From: Candidatus Tectomicrobia bacterium
GTDB taxonomy: Bacteria > UBA8248
Assembly (NCBI GenBank): GCA_016192135.1
Contig: JACPUR010000002.1
Location: 1-64,000 of the forward strand
DNA: 64,000 nt
Direction: 5' to 3'
The first letter of the stretch is position 1. Every line of letters starts with the position of its first letter. Below the pieces are notes generated by a model that was given only the letters and a program-made list of their open reading frames with translations, searched no databases and was not told the origin of the DNA. Made by a program: the position numbers and the translations under genes. This document shows positions 34,555 to 47,701 of this stretch, piece after piece.

Positions 34555-34642
34555 TTTTCCCCCTCCCCCTGGGAGGGGGTAGGAGGAGGGAGCTTTGGGC
34601 AGAACCTTCCCCCACCCCTGCCCCTCCCCCGGAGGGGGAGGG
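34555..34642. repeat. two-hairpin G/C repeat, copy B
   Basis: Same plan as copy A: C-run/G-run hairpin (CCCCCTCCCCCTGGGAGGGGG), an unconserved spacer, and a second CCTCCCCCGGAGGGGGAGG palindrome. It sits between the paralog cluster and the selenoprotein gene, 36 bases before the latter's GTG start. Confidence 0.8.
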
Positions 34643-34678
34643 AAGATCAATTCATCCGCGAATCCTTCGGAGGTTAAA

Positions 34679-35029
34679 GTGCCCCCCAAGGCCGACTGGT
34701 ACTACCACCGCCCCGGCTGAGCCACCTGCGCCAAGTCGCAGGGGTTCCTTGCGAAGAAGCAGATCGCCCTGGCCGAGCAGGCCGACGCCCGGAAGCGGCG
34801 TTTTGGCGAACGGGACGCCCTCGCCCTCCTCGACGGCGTGGATGTCCTCTACGCCGCCAAAGGGAAAAAGGTCCACCGCCTCGACCTCAGGAAAGACAAG
34901 CCCGCGAAGTCTGACCTCCTCGCCCTCCTCCTCGGCCCGAGCGGCAACCTCCGCGCCCCCGCCATCCGGAAAGGCGGGACCTTGGTCGTCGGGTTCGAGG
35001 AGGGGATGTACAAGGAGGTGTTCGGGTAG
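34679..35029 (+). CDS. ArsC-like selenoprotein (in-frame UGA read as Sec)
   Basis: GTG 34679 (GGAGG 5 bases upstream) opens a frame reading MPPKADWYYHRPG, then TGA at 34718-34720, then ATCAKSQGFLAKKQIALAEQ, and on to a TAG at 35027. If TGA encodes Sec, the product is 116 residues with a redox motif Sec14-A-T-Cys17. The pattern RPG-Sec/Cys-xx-C--SQ-FL and the later RKGGTLVVGF-E-MYKEVFG fit small ArsC/Spx-like thioredoxin-fold proteins. Arsenate-reductase-like selenoproteins have been reported in marine metagenomes. A SECIS-like hairpin starts 16 bases after the UGA. A conventional caller would see only the C-terminal fragment from 34838. Reductase activity is an inference. Confidence 0.88.
34737..34753 (+). 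promoter_or_regulatory. bacterial SECIS-like hairpin in the ArsC-like gene
   Basis: CGCAGG (34737-34742), loop GGTT (34743-34746), CC, a bulged T at 34749, and TGCG (34750-34753). The apical GGU loop begins 22 bases after the TGA. The spacing, small GG-starting loop and bulged U fit the known bacterial SECIS plan bound by SelB. Confidence 0.7.
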
Positions 35030-35057
35030 GGGATTTTCGCCGCACGAATGGTTTCGG

Positions 35058-35140
35058 TGTCATTCCGAGCGCAGCGAGGAATCTTCGAGTGTGGCCGCAC
35101 GCGAAGATTCCTCACTCGCTTCGCTCCGTTCGGAATGACA
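35058..35140. repeat. long inverted repeat between convergent selenoprotein genes
   Basis: Arms TGTCATTCCGAGCGCAGCGA...GGAATCTTCG (35058-35087) and CGAAGATTCCTC...TTCGGAATGACA (35102-35140) pair with a few mismatches. A half copy (CCGCTTCGCTCCGGTCGGAATGA) is at 53818-53840. It may act as a bidirectional terminator or be a short mobile remnant. Confidence 0.7.
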
Positions 35141-35224
35141 CCTTATGAACTTGCGTCGGACAAAGACATTCCATATCCATGTGCACCCAGAAAAGCCTCG
35201 CTTCACTCCTCTTCTCTTTCCTCC

Positions 35225-36745
35225 CTACAGGGCCAACTGGCCCTCGGTGGGCTCCGCTCAGCAGAACCAGGATTCGGTGAGGCGGGGGGGCCGCGCCCGG
35301 TCCGGGGGGAGGGCGCCGAGGGAGGACCCGGCGCGCCCGGGCATCTCGAGGATGCGGGCCGCGAGGGCGCGCAGGCGGGCGAAGGTCAGGGCGGGGTCCT
35401 CGTCATGGGCGGCGGCCTCCTCGGCGAGCGAGAGGGCCTCCTCGTGGAGGCGGTCCATGCGCGGGTCGGGGTGGGCCCAGCGGTGGACGAAGTTCTCCTG
35501 GTCGAGCTCTAGAAGATGGGGCGCGAGGTCGGGCCGCCCGAGCAGGGCCGAGCCCGGGGGGATGAGGAGGCGGATGGCCATCTGCACGGGGTCCACCTCG
35601 TCCTGGAGCCTTTCCTCCTCGATGAAGTCGAGGAGCTCGAAGTAGTCCCCGGCGGAGGTCCAGGGGGTGAAGGCGAGCAGCGAGGGCCGGAGCGAGAGGC
35701 CGGCCGCCCGGCAGGCCGCGAGGGCCTCGAATACGTCCTCGCGCGTGTGGCCCTTGTCCAGTATCCCGAGCAGCCGGTCGTTCAGACTCTCGACCGCCGA
35801 GACGGCGAAGAGGCCGCCCAGGCGCGCCAGCTCGGGGAGGAGGTCCCGGTGCTTCACGAGATGGGAGACCTTGGCGGTGAAGTCGAAGGTGAGGCCGGGG
35901 AACTCCGCGTTCACGGCCCGCGCCACCCGCAGCGAGTGCGAGGGGCCGTTCAGGAAGTCCGGGTCGGCGAAGGTGAGGTGGCGCGCCCCCTGGGCGGCGA
36001 GGCGGCGCACGTCCTCGAGGACCGTCTCCCGGGGCACGGCGAAGAAGCGGCCCCCGTACACCGGGGGGATGGGGCAGTGCAGGCACAGGTGCTTGCAGCC
36101 CCGGCTCGCCTCGACCGCCCCGGCCAGGAGGAGCTCGCCGTCCCGCGCGAGGCGGGCGTAGGAGGCGAGGGGGGGCAGGCCCTCCCGCGAGGGGGCGGGC
36201 CAGGGGAGCTTCTCCAGGAGGGGCCGGCCGGCCCGGCCCTTCAGGGCCAGCCCGGGCACTCCCTCCAGGGGGTGGCCTCCGGCCAGGGCCCCGGCGAGCG
36301 CCACGAGGGAGGCCTCGGCCTCCCCGCCCAGGCAGGAGTCCCCGCCGTTCTCCAGGAGAAAACTGGCGTTCAGGAGGGCGTAGAGGCCGAAGAAGCAGAT
36401 GTGGCAGCCCGGGTTCATCTCGCGCGCCCGGCGCGCGGCGGCCAAGCCCAGCCGGAGCGCCGTGTGCATGGGGACGCTGACGCAGAGGAGGCGGGCCCGG
36501 AGCACTTTCTCGCCCGAGAAGGGTTCGGCGGCCACGTCCATCGCGGCGGGGCGGAAGCCCGCCCGGCGGAGGAAGGCCAGGGGAGCGGCCGCCCCCAGGG
36601 GCTGGCGGCCGAGCTCGTAGCAGGAGACGAGGAGGACGGCGCCTTCCTCCGTCCACTCCGGTTCCCGGGGGCACTCGGGTGCCCGGGGGCACTCCGGCGT
36701 CCGGGGGGAGTCCGCTGCCGGGGAGGTTTGCGTCCGGGGAGTCAT
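35225..36745 (-). CDS. CUAEP-tail radical SAM selenoprotein
   Basis: The chain has a B12-binding-like N-terminal domain (VLLVSCYELGRQPLGAAAPL, SVPMHTALRLGLAAARRARE). The radical SAM cluster motif C-x3-C-x2-C is in GAVEASRGCKHLCLHCPIPP. The C-terminal end reads LTESWFC, then TGA at 35260-35258, then AEPTEGQLAL and TAG at 35227-35225. The sequence C-Sec-A-E-P at the end is the hallmark of the CUAEP/CCAEP-tail radical SAM family; Cys-Sec would form a redox pair. The full product would be 506 residues. The first ~30 residues are a repetitive Pro/Cys/Glu extension (T-PECPRAPECPREPE), unusual for the family and encoded by an imperfect 18-21-bp tandem repeat. The reaction catalysed is not known. Confidence 0.9.
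35229..35244 (-). promoter_or_regulatory. SECIS-like hairpin after the CUAEP UGA
   Basis: On the minus strand the mRNA reads AGGGCC (35244-35239), loop AGUU (35238-35235), GGCCCU (35234-35229). The loop starts 19-20 bases after the UGA and has G as its second base, as bacterial SECIS elements require. The hairpin overlaps the last coding codons. Confidence 0.65.
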
Positions 36746-36769
36746 GCGCTCATCCGGCGGCTGCGGGAG

Positions 36770-36806
36770 AAAGAAAAGGCCCCGGACGCACCGGGCGTCC
36801 GGGGCC
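36770..36806 (-). terminator. Rho-independent terminator after the IscA-like gene
   Basis: Minus strand: 12-bp stem GGCCCCGGACGC / GCGTCCGGGGCC with a 5-base loop, followed by TTTTCTTT (36777-36770). It ends the Rrf2-IscA transcript before the radical SAM gene. Confidence 0.9.
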
Positions 36807-36820
36807 TGGGAATCATGATG

Positions 36821-37192
36821 CTAGGTGAAGGACTTGCCGCACCCGCAGGAGCTCGTGGCGTTCGGGTTCTCGATCTTGAACCCGGCGCCCTGGATGCTGT
36901 CCACGTAGTCGATGCGGGCCCCGGCCAAGAGCTGCAGGCTCTGCGGGTCCACGAAGATGTCGAACCCCTCGGCCTTGATCACGATGTCCCCGGCCTCGGC
37001 CTTCTCGTCGAAGTAGAGGCCGTAGCTGTGGCCGGAGCACCCGCCCGCCGTCACGGCGACGCGCAGGCCGTGGCCGGCCTTTCCCTCCGCCTTGAGGATC
37101 TCGTTCACCTTCTCCTGGGCGGCGGGGGTGATGGTGATGCCCTCGGCCGTCTTGGGCTTGGTGGCGTCGAACAGGGTGATGGGACCGGACAT
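36821..37192 (-). CDS. A-type iron-sulfur carrier (HesB/IscA family)
   Basis: The 123-residue protein has TEGITITPAAQEKVNEIL and the three Cys ligands of A-type carriers in GGCSGHSYGLYFDE and SSCGCGKSFT. It contains DIVIKAEGFDIFVDPQSLQLLAGARIDYVD in between. Such proteins deliver Fe-S clusters to target enzymes. All Cys codons are normal. It lies 61 bases downstream of an Rrf2 regulator gene on the same strand, an arrangement that suggests Fe-S-responsive control. A terminator follows. The paralog type (IscA, ErpA or SufA) cannot be separated here. Confidence 0.94.
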   Translation of the reverse strand: MSGPITLFDATKPKTAEGITITPAAQEKVNEILKAEGKAGHGLRVAVTAGGCSGHSYGLYFDEKAEAGDIVIKAEGFDIFVDPQSLQLLAGARIDYVDSIQGAGFKIENPNATSSCGCGKSFT

Positions 37193-37253
37193 GCGCGGTG
37201 TCTCCTTTTTCAGGACCGGATTTGGGCCGAAAAACTTCCCTGCACGGGAAATT

Positions 37254-37730
37254 CTATCGCTTTTCCTGGGGCTCGGGCAACAATTCCGCGAGTCCCCGCT
37301 TGAGCCCCTCGTCGGTCAGGGCGCCGCAAGGCTCGACCGGGAGGTCGGCGAAGGTCGTGGTCCGGAAGAACTCCGCCAGCCGCCTCTGCGCCTCGGCGAA
37401 CACCTCGTTCATGGTGCAGAAGGGCTCGAAGTCGCAGCAGGAGCCGTCCTCCTGGCAGGCCACCAGGGAGATGGGCCCCTCGATCGCCTGGATGACGTCG
37501 AGGAAGCTGATCTCCCGCGGGGGCCGCGCCAGCCGGTAGCCCCCCTTGGGGCCCTGCACCGAGGCCACCATGCCCTTCCGGATGAGCATGGGCATCAGCT
37601 TCGCCAGGAAGGCCTGGGGGACCTGCTGGGCGCGGGCGATCTCGCCGATGGTGGAGAGCCGCCCGGGCGTCTGCCGGGAGAGGAATATGACGGCGCGCAG
37701 GGCGTAGTCCCCGGCCCGGCTGATCTGCAT
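37254..37730 (-). CDS. Rrf2-family regulator (IscR-like)
   Basis: The 158-residue protein has the winged-helix DNA-binding part MQISRAGDYALRAVIFLS, EIARAQQVPQAFLAKLMPML, and the wing VQGPKGGYRLARPP. The C-rich segment ACQEDGSCCDFEPFC (C-x5-C-C-x5-C) fits an Fe-S cluster site as in IscR. ATG 37730 has GGAG 6 bases upstream; an earlier in-frame start would add nine residues. It is directly upstream of the IscA-like gene, which it may control. Confidence 0.9.
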   Translation of the reverse strand: MQISRAGDYALRAVIFLSRQTPGRLSTIGEIARAQQVPQAFLAKLMPMLIRKGMVASVQGPKGGYRLARPPREISFLDVIQAIEGPISLVACQEDGSCCDFEPFCTMNEVFAEAQRRLAEFFRTTTFADLPVEPCGALTDEGLKRGLAELLPEPQEKR

Positions 37731-38004
37731 GTCTTTCTCCTCGCGCTTCTTTTTCACCTGTGAATCGGACCGGGCCGCCGCGCCGGATTCCGGAGGAAAG
37801 ACCGCAATTTGACACGACCGGTCTTATTTACCGCTTTGGTGGGAAATTGTCAACAAGAGGAAATAGCCGATGATATCTATGCCGCCAGAACGCACATTGA
37901 CCCCACGATTTCCCCGCTTGCCCCCCGCTGCCATCGGAGTGAATTCCATCAACTTTCAGTATTTGATTTTTCGTAAAGAATGAGTCTCCTCGGCGAAGAA
38001 TAAG

Positions 38005-38031
38005 TTGACACGAAAACACTCATATTATAAA
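38005..38031 (+). promoter_or_regulatory. candidate clpB promoter
   Basis: TTGACA (38005-38010) and TATAAA (38026-38031), spacer 15. An alternative -10 TAAATT gives spacer 17. The surrounding 37805-38045 region is AT-rich for this genome and otherwise empty. The 407-base gap between Rrf2 and clpB contains no gene that I can support. No HspR (HAIR) or CIRCE operator is recognised. Confidence 0.5.
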
Positions 38032-38137
38032 TTGACCAACGATTGAGGGCCCCCTTCCAGGCCCCCGGACGGGACATCGTCCAATCCCATTTCGGACTCG
38101 GGCCGCGGGGCGGCCAGCGATGGGAGCAAGAACGCCA

Positions 38138-40750
<2,613 letters not shown>

Positions 40751-40767
40751 CTGTGAGATGGAATGAA

Positions 40768-40845
40768 TTTCCCCCTCCCTCCGGGAAGGGGTAGGGGGAG
40801 GGTAACGCCAGCGGCTTTTCCCCCACCTCTCCCCCGGAGGGGGAT
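40768..40845. repeat. two-hairpin G/C repeat, copy C
   Basis: Shorter third copy: CCCCCTCCCTCCGGGAAGGGG, TAGGGGGAGGG, spacer, TTTTCCCCCACC and TCTCCCCCGGAGGGGGA. It lies between clpB and dnaK. Confidence 0.78.
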
Positions 40846-40953
40846 GGTTCCCATATCCGGGGGCGTGAACAAGGGTTTGGACTCCAAAGCTGACGCGCCG
40901 GGGGGCGAGCCCGCGGCGCCGGAAAAATTGGATTCTCATAGGAGCGAATCGAG

Positions 40954-42891
<1,938 letters not shown>

Positions 42892-42932
42892 AGAGCACGG
42901 CGGAGGTCACCGCCCATAGGGGTTGAGGCGCC

Positions 42933-43895
42933 ATGGCCAAGCGCGACTACTACGAGGTCCTGGGGGTCAAGCGGGACGCGAGCGAGGACGAGATCAAGCG
43001 CGCGTTCAAGCGGCTGGCCCGCAAGCACCACCCCGACCTCAACCCGGGCGACAAGCAGGCGGAGGGCCGCTTCAAGGAGATCGGCGAGGCCTACGCGGCG
43101 CTCTCCGACCCCCAGAAGCGCCGGCAGTACGACGCCCGGGGGCACGCCGCCTTCGCGGGCGGCACCCCCTGGGGCGAGGGGCCCGCGCCCAGCGTGGAGG
43201 ACATCCTCCGCGAGTTTGGCCTCGGCGACCTCTTCGGCGGCATCTTCGGCGGGCGGGGCGGCGGCGGGGGGCGCCGCGCCGTCTTCTGGGAGGGCGGCCC
43301 CGCGGCCGCCCCGGCCAAGGGCGCCGACGTCAACTACTCGATGGAGATCGGCTTCGACGACGCCCTCCGGGGCCTGACCACCACGATCACCATCCCCAGC
43401 GCGGGGCCGGGGAACGGCGCCCCCGGCCGCGGGACCGAGCGCATCCAGGTGAAAATCCCGCCCGGGGTGGAGAGCGGCTCGCGCATCCGCCTGGCCGGCA
43501 AGGGCGAGCCCTCGCCGGGGGGCGGGCCCCTGGGGGATCTCTACATCACGACGAAGGTGAGGCCCCACCCGTTCTTCGAGCGGAAGGGGGACAACCTCTA
43601 CCTCGAGGTCCCGGTGACGCTCGGGGAGGCCCTGCTGGGCAGCCGGGTCGAGATCCACACCTACGAGGGCACGACCAAGGTGACCATCCCGCCCGGCACG
43701 CAGAACGGGCGGAAGTTCCGCCTCGCGGGCAAGGGCGCCCCGCGCCTAAAGGGCGGGGGCAGGGGAGACCTCTACGTGACGGTGAAGGTCGTCCTGCCCG
43801 AGCGCCTGGACGAGGAGAGCCAGCGCCTCGTCCGCGAGCTCGAGCGGCGCAATCCGGTGCACCCCCGGTCGTCCATGACCGGCGTGAGCATGTGA
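42933..43895 (+). CDS. type II DnaJ-like co-chaperone (CbpA-like)
   Basis: The 320-residue protein has a J-domain with the HPD motif ([20 protein letters not shown]), a Gly/Phe linker ([18 protein letters not shown]) and the DnaJ C-terminal beta-sandwich ([41 protein letters not shown]). It lacks the CxxCxGxG zinc repeats, so it is type II, whereas the other DnaJ (45976) is type I. It follows dnaK by 41 bases and precedes hspR, as in HspR-regulated operons. Confidence 0.93.
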   Translation: MAKRDYYEVLGVKRDASEDEIKRAFKRLARKHHPDLNPGDKQAEGRFKEIGEAYAALSDPQKRRQYDARGHAAFAGGTPWGEGPAPSVEDILREFGLGDLFGGIFGGRGGGGGRRAVFWEGGPAAAPAKGADVNYSMEIGFDDALRGLTTTITIPSAGPGNGAPGRGTERIQVKIPPGVESGSRIRLAGKGEPSPGGGPLGDLYITTKVRPHPFFERKGDNLYLEVPVTLGEALLGSRVEIHTYEGTTKVTIPPGTQNGRKFRLAGKGAPRLKGGGRGDLYVTVKVVLPERLDEESQRLVRELERRNPVHPRSSMTGVSM

Positions 43896-43923
43896 TGCCG
43901 GGCGAGCGCGTGAGGAGAGCGAC

Positions 43924-44331
43924 ATGGCCCGCCGGAGGCTGAGGGACGGCAAGTACACCATCAGCGCCATCGCCGAGATGTTCGAGATCCACCCCCAGAC
44001 GCTCCGCCTCTACGAGCGCGAGGGGCTCCTCGAGCCGGGCCGCAGCGAGGGCCGCACCCGGCTCTACTCGGAGGAGGACATCGAGCGCCTCGAGGTGATC
44101 CTCACCCTCACCCGCGACATGGGGGTGAACCTCGCCGGGGTCGAGATCATCCTGGACCTGCGGCGGAAGCTGGTGGAGGCCGTGGATCGGCTGAGCCAGC
44201 TCGAGGAGCTTCTGCAGAGCGACGCCTTCGAGGAGCTGAAGGCGCGAATGGAGGACGCCACGGCCGAGCAGGCCGCTTTGATTCCGGCCAGGGCCGCCAA
44301 GCTGGTCCGGATCGCCCGGAGAGACAAGTGA
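43924..44331 (+). CDS. hspR: MerR-type heat-shock repressor HspR
   Basis: The 135-residue protein has the MerR winged helix ([62 protein letters not shown]). This is the HspR pattern, and it is encoded in a dnaK-dnaJ block like HspR of actinobacteria and epsilonproteobacteria. HspR binds HAIR inverted repeats to repress heat-shock genes with DnaK as co-repressor. I did not find a clear HAIR site upstream of clpB or dnaK. It overlaps htpX by GTGA. Confidence 0.9.
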   Translation: MARRRLRDGKYTISAIAEMFEIHPQTLRLYEREGLLEPGRSEGRTRLYSEEDIERLEVILTLTRDMGVNLAGVEIILDLRRKLVEAVDRLSQLEELLQSDAFEELKARMEDATAEQAALIPARAAKLVRIARRDK

Positions 44332-45188
44332 CCACCAATTCTCTGAAGACCTATCTGCTGCTGGGGCTGCTGACGGGCCTGATCCTGCTGCTCGGGCAGA
44401 TGATCGGCGGGCAGGGGGGCCTCGCCGTCGCGCTCGTCTTCGCGCTCGTGATGAATGGCGTGAGCTACTGGTTCTCGGACAAGATCGTCCTCGCCAGCAC
44501 CGGGGCGCAGGAAGTGCTGCCCGGGCAAGCGCCCGAGCTGCACGGCATGGTGGCCGATCTCGCCCGGCGGGCCGGGCTGCCCGCGCCCCGGGTCTACGTC
44601 ATCCCGGAGAGCGCGCCCAACGCCTTCGCCACGGGGCGCAACCCCCAGAACGCCGTCGTGGCCTTCACCGAGGGCATCCTGCACACCCTCAGCCGCGAGG
44701 AGCTCGAGGGCGTGGCCGCCCACGAGCTGGCCCACATCCGCAACCGCGACATCCTCATCAGCACGGTGGCCGCCACCCTCGCGGGCGCCGTCATGTACAT
44801 CGCCCACATGGCGCAGTTCGCCGCCTTCTTCGGCGGGGGCCGCCGGGACTCCGAGGGGAACGGCGGCGGGGGCGCCCTTGGGCTCATCCTGGCCGCCATC
44901 GTGGCCCCCATCGCGGCCATGCTCCTCCAGATGGCGGTGAGCCGCTCGCGCGAGTACCACGCGGACGCCACGGCGGCCCAGATCACCCGGGAGCCGCGCG
45001 CGCTGGCCTCGGCCCTCCAGCGGCTCCACGAGGCCGCCCGCCAGATGCCCATGGCGGCGGCCAGCGAGGCGACGGCGCACATGTTCATCGTGAACCCCCT
45101 GACCGGCGGCGGGCTCGCCTCGCTCTTCAGCACCCATCCGCCCGCCGAGGAGCGCATCCGCCGCTTGCTGGAGATGGCCCGCATCTAG
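44328..45188 (+). CDS. htpX: HtpX-type zinc membrane protease
   Basis: HtpX degrades misfolded inner-membrane proteins. The 286-residue protein has two N-terminal membrane segments, [19 protein letters not shown]-like sequence, and the zinc motif [10 protein letters not shown] (in [23 protein letters not shown]). The later Glu ligand is in [14 protein letters not shown]. Start GTG 44328 overlaps the hspR stop. The location in the heat-shock cluster fits stress-linked membrane proteolysis. Confidence 0.95.
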   Translation: MTTNSLKTYLLLGLLTGLILLLGQMIGGQGGLAVALVFALVMNGVSYWFSDKIVLASTGAQEVLPGQAPELHGMVADLARRAGLPAPRVYVIPESAPNAFATGRNPQNAVVAFTEGILHTLSREELEGVAAHELAHIRNRDILISTVAATLAGAVMYIAHMAQFAAFFGGGRRDSEGNGGGGALGLILAAIVAPIAAMLLQMAVSRSREYHADATAAQITREPRALASALQRLHEAARQMPMAAASEATAHMFIVNPLTGGGLASLFSTHPPAEERIRRLLEMARI

Positions 45189-45207
45189 AACCTGGAGGCA
45201 CGTTTTG

Positions 45208-45915
45208 ATGGAACGGGTGAACATTCAATGGGGGGAGGAGACTCCTCCCCCGGGGCCGGCCGGGCCCGAGCCCAACGAGGCGAAGGCGGCGGGCAAAGAG
45301 AAGAAAGAGGAAGAAGAGGAGAAGGCCAAGGGCGCCGCCAAGGTGGTGGACCGCCGCCGGAAGTACGGCGAGGACGTCGGCGCCGCGCCGGACGAGCCGG
45401 TGAAGGCCGTCCCCACCTACGTCCAGCAGCTCGAGCAGAAGCTGGCCCGGGCCGAGGAGAAGCTCAAGGAGCACATCGAGCGGATCAACCGGGAGGCGGC
45501 CGAGTTCCGGGCCCGCCAGGAGCGCGAGCTGGAGCGCCGCACCCTCGAGTCCCGCAAGCGCGCGGTGGCGGCCTTCCTCCCCCTGGCGGAGGACTTGGGG
45601 CGCGCGGTCGCGGCCGCCTCGGGCGCCTCCGGGGAGGAGGCCCTGGGGAAGCTCCTCGAGGGGCTGCGGCTCGTCCAGGGTCGCTTCTTGCAGGAGCTGG
45701 CGGCCCAGGGGGTGGCTCCCTTCGAGTCCCTGGGCCAGCCCTTCGACCCCTCGCTCCACGAGGCCGTGCTGACGAGGGAGGTGACGGACCCCGCCCAGGA
45801 CGGGCGGGTGGTCGAGGAATTGGGGCAGGGCTACCGGCTGGGGGATGAGGTGATCCGCCCCAGCCGGGCCGTGGTCGGGAAGCTCCGCCGGGAGGAGCGG
45901 CCGTCCGGTTCTTGA
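45208..45915 (+). CDS. grpE: nucleotide exchange factor GrpE
   Basis: GrpE releases ADP from DnaK. The 235-residue protein has an extended Lys/Glu-rich N-terminus, then the long coiled-coil (YVQQLEQKLARAEEKLKEHIERINREAAEFRARQERE). The C-terminal beta-wing contains GQPFDPSLHEAVLTREVTD and VVEELGQGYRLGDEVIRPSRAVV. I start at ATG 45208 (GGAGG 9 bases upstream). The C-terminal motif Y---DRVLRPA-V is recognisable as YRLGDEVIRPSRAVV. Confidence 0.95.
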   Translation: MERVNIQWGEETPPPGPAGPEPNEAKAAGKEKKEEEEEKAKGAAKVVDRRRKYGEDVGAAPDEPVKAVPTYVQQLEQKLARAEEKLKEHIERINREAAEFRARQERELERRTLESRKRAVAAFLPLAEDLGRAVAAASGASGEEALGKLLEGLRLVQGRFLQELAAQGVAPFESLGQPFDPSLHEAVLTREVTDPAQDGRVVEELGQGYRLGDEVIRPSRAVVGKLRREERPSGS

Positions 45916-45975
45916 ATCGCCGGCTGAGGCGGTGTAAGTTCAACCCTTTGGCTTTGGCCGGGACAGGGAGCGGGA

Positions 45976-47172
45976 ATGGCGGCGCGCGATTATTACGAGA
46001 TTCTGGGCGTGGACCGGGCGGCGGACGAGGCCGAGATCAAGAAGGCCTACCGCCGCCTCGCCATGCAGTACCACCCGGACCGCAATCCGGGCGACCGCAA
46101 GGCGGAGGAGGCCTTCAAGGAGGCCTCCGAGGCCTACCAGGTCCTGAGCGACCCCCAGAAGCGGACGGCCTACGACCGCTTCGGGGCCGAGGGCCTGCGG
46201 GGAATGGGGGGAGCCCCGGGCTTCTCGAGCTTCGAGGATATCTTCTCCTCCTTCGGGGACATCTTCTCGGACCTCTTCGGGATGGGAGGGGGCCGCTCCC
46301 GCCGCCGCTCGGGGCCCATGAAGGGCCGCGACCTCGTCTACAACCTCGAGCTCACCTTCGAGGAGGCCGCCCTGGGCACGGAGCGCGAGCTCGAGTTCGA
46401 GCGCCCGGCCGAGTGCGTCTACTGCGGGGGTACGGGGGCCAAGTCCGGGGCGGTGGCCCCGTGCCCCGCCTGCCGCGGGACGGGCCAGGTGGCCTTCCGG
46501 CAGGGCTTCATCACCTACAGCACCACCTGCTCGGAGTGCGGCGGCGCCGGCCAGGTGGTCAAGGAGCGCTGCCCGGAGTGCCGGGGCCAGGGCCTGCGTC
46601 CCGAGAAGCGCCGCGTCAAGGTGAAGATCCCGGCCGGGGTGGACCACGGCGGCCGGCTCCGCCTCCGCGAGGAGGGCGAGGGCGGCGCGCGCGGGGGCCC
46701 GGCGGGGGACCTCTTCGTGGTGGTGTCCCTGCTGGCCCACCCGGAGTTCCAGCGCGAGGGCCAGCACGTCATCAGCCGCCTCGACATCAGCTTCGCCCAG
46801 GCCGCCCTGGGGGCCGAGGCCGAGGTCAAGACCCTCTACGGGCGCTCGAAGCTCAAGGTCCCCCGGGGGACCCAGGCGGGCGCGACCCTGGTGCTCCGGG
46901 GGGAGGGCTTCCCCCACCCGGGGCGGAAGTCGAGGGGAGACCACATCGTCCAGGTCTTCGTGCGCACCCCCACCCGGCTGAGCCCGAAGGAGGAGCGCCT
47001 CTTCCGGGAGCTGGCCGAGCTGGAGGCGGACGGGGCGGGCCGGAAGGAGAAGGCGGCCGGCCTCAAGAAGGGCATCCTCGACGCGGCCGAAGGCATCGCG
47101 GGCCGCCTGCGCGGCTGGATCGCGGGCCGCTTCCGCTCCGCCGCCGGGGATTGGCGCTGCCGCATCGCGTAG
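45976..47172 (+). CDS. dnaJ: chaperone protein DnaJ (type I)
   Basis: The 398-residue protein has the J-domain with HPD ([12 protein letters not shown]), a G/F region ([16 protein letters not shown]), and four CxxCxGxG zinc-finger repeats ([32 protein letters not shown]). The C-terminal substrate domain contains [23 protein letters not shown] and [25 protein letters not shown]. It belongs to a second DnaJ-GrpE pairing with the CbpA-like protein upstream. A helical tail follows residue about 330. grpE lies 60 bases upstream. Confidence 0.96.
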   Translation: MAARDYYEILGVDRAADEAEIKKAYRRLAMQYHPDRNPGDRKAEEAFKEASEAYQVLSDPQKRTAYDRFGAEGLRGMGGAPGFSSFEDIFSSFGDIFSDLFGMGGGRSRRRSGPMKGRDLVYNLELTFEEAALGTERELEFERPAECVYCGGTGAKSGAVAPCPACRGTGQVAFRQGFITYSTTCSECGGAGQVVKERCPECRGQGLRPEKRRVKVKIPAGVDHGGRLRLREEGEGGARGGPAGDLFVVVSLLAHPEFQREGQHVISRLDISFAQAALGAEAEVKTLYGRSKLKVPRGTQAGATLVLRGEGFPHPGRKSRGDHIVQVFVRTPTRLSPKEERLFRELAELEADGAGRKEKAAGLKKGILDAAEGIAGRLRGWIAGRFRSAAGDWRCRIA

Positions 47173-47225
47173 CGCGGCGCCCCCGGGGAAAGGCATCCGG
47201 CCGCCGCGGTCACGAGGGGGAACGA

Positions 47226-47669
47226 ATGGTGGAAGAAGAAGGAAAAGGCTTCAAGGTGTCCGACCGGCGCTTCGCCGTGCGGGGATACGAGGAGGAGGAA
47301 GAGGCGCCCCCGAGGCCGGCCGAGCCGGAGCGGAAGGAGCCTCCCCGGGCGGAGGAGCTGCGCCCCGCCCCCGCCCCCGATCCCCGGCAGGCCCCTCCCA
47401 AGGAGGCCCCCGCCGGCGCCCGGAGCCGGGAGTTCGAGATGCTGCTGGCCATCCTCCAGGGCAACGCCCTCGCGGCGATGGGGGTGCATCCCCAGACGGG
47501 GGAGCGAATCGGCAACCCCGACCCGCGCAACGCGCGGATGTTCGTGGACATGGTCAAGTTCGTGCAGGAGAAGATGAAGGGCAACCTCTCGGCCGAGGAG
47601 GAAACCCTCCTCGAGCAAGTGGTGGCCGACCTTCAGATGCTCTATGTTCAGCAGGTGGGAATCGGCTGA
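47226..47669 (+). CDS. DUF1844-family protein
   Basis: The 147-residue protein starts at ATG 47226 behind GAGGGGG. Its N-terminal 80 residues are Glu/Pro-rich, and its C-terminal domain matches DUF1844 (FEMLLAILQGNALAAMGVHPQTGER, NARMFVDMVKFVQEKMKGNLSAEEETLLEQVVADLQMLYVQ). The function is unknown; the family is widespread in deltaproteobacteria and acidobacteria. It is 53 bases after dnaJ and 32 before rpoZ. Confidence 0.9.
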   Translation: MVEEEGKGFKVSDRRFAVRGYEEEEEAPPRPAEPERKEPPRAEELRPAPAPDPRQAPPKEAPAGARSREFEMLLAILQGNALAAMGVHPQTGERIGNPDPRNARMFVDMVKFVQEKMKGNLSAEEETLLEQVVADLQMLYVQQVGIG

Positions 47670-47701
47670 TTCCCCCCGCGTTCGCCGGACCGGGAGGTAA
47701 C

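Noticed and set aside
40751-40953. HAIR or CIRCE operator upstream of dnaK
   Set aside because: Read for CTTGAGT-N7-ACTCAAG and TTAGCACTC-N9-GAGTGCTAA and found neither in this interval or upstream of clpB.
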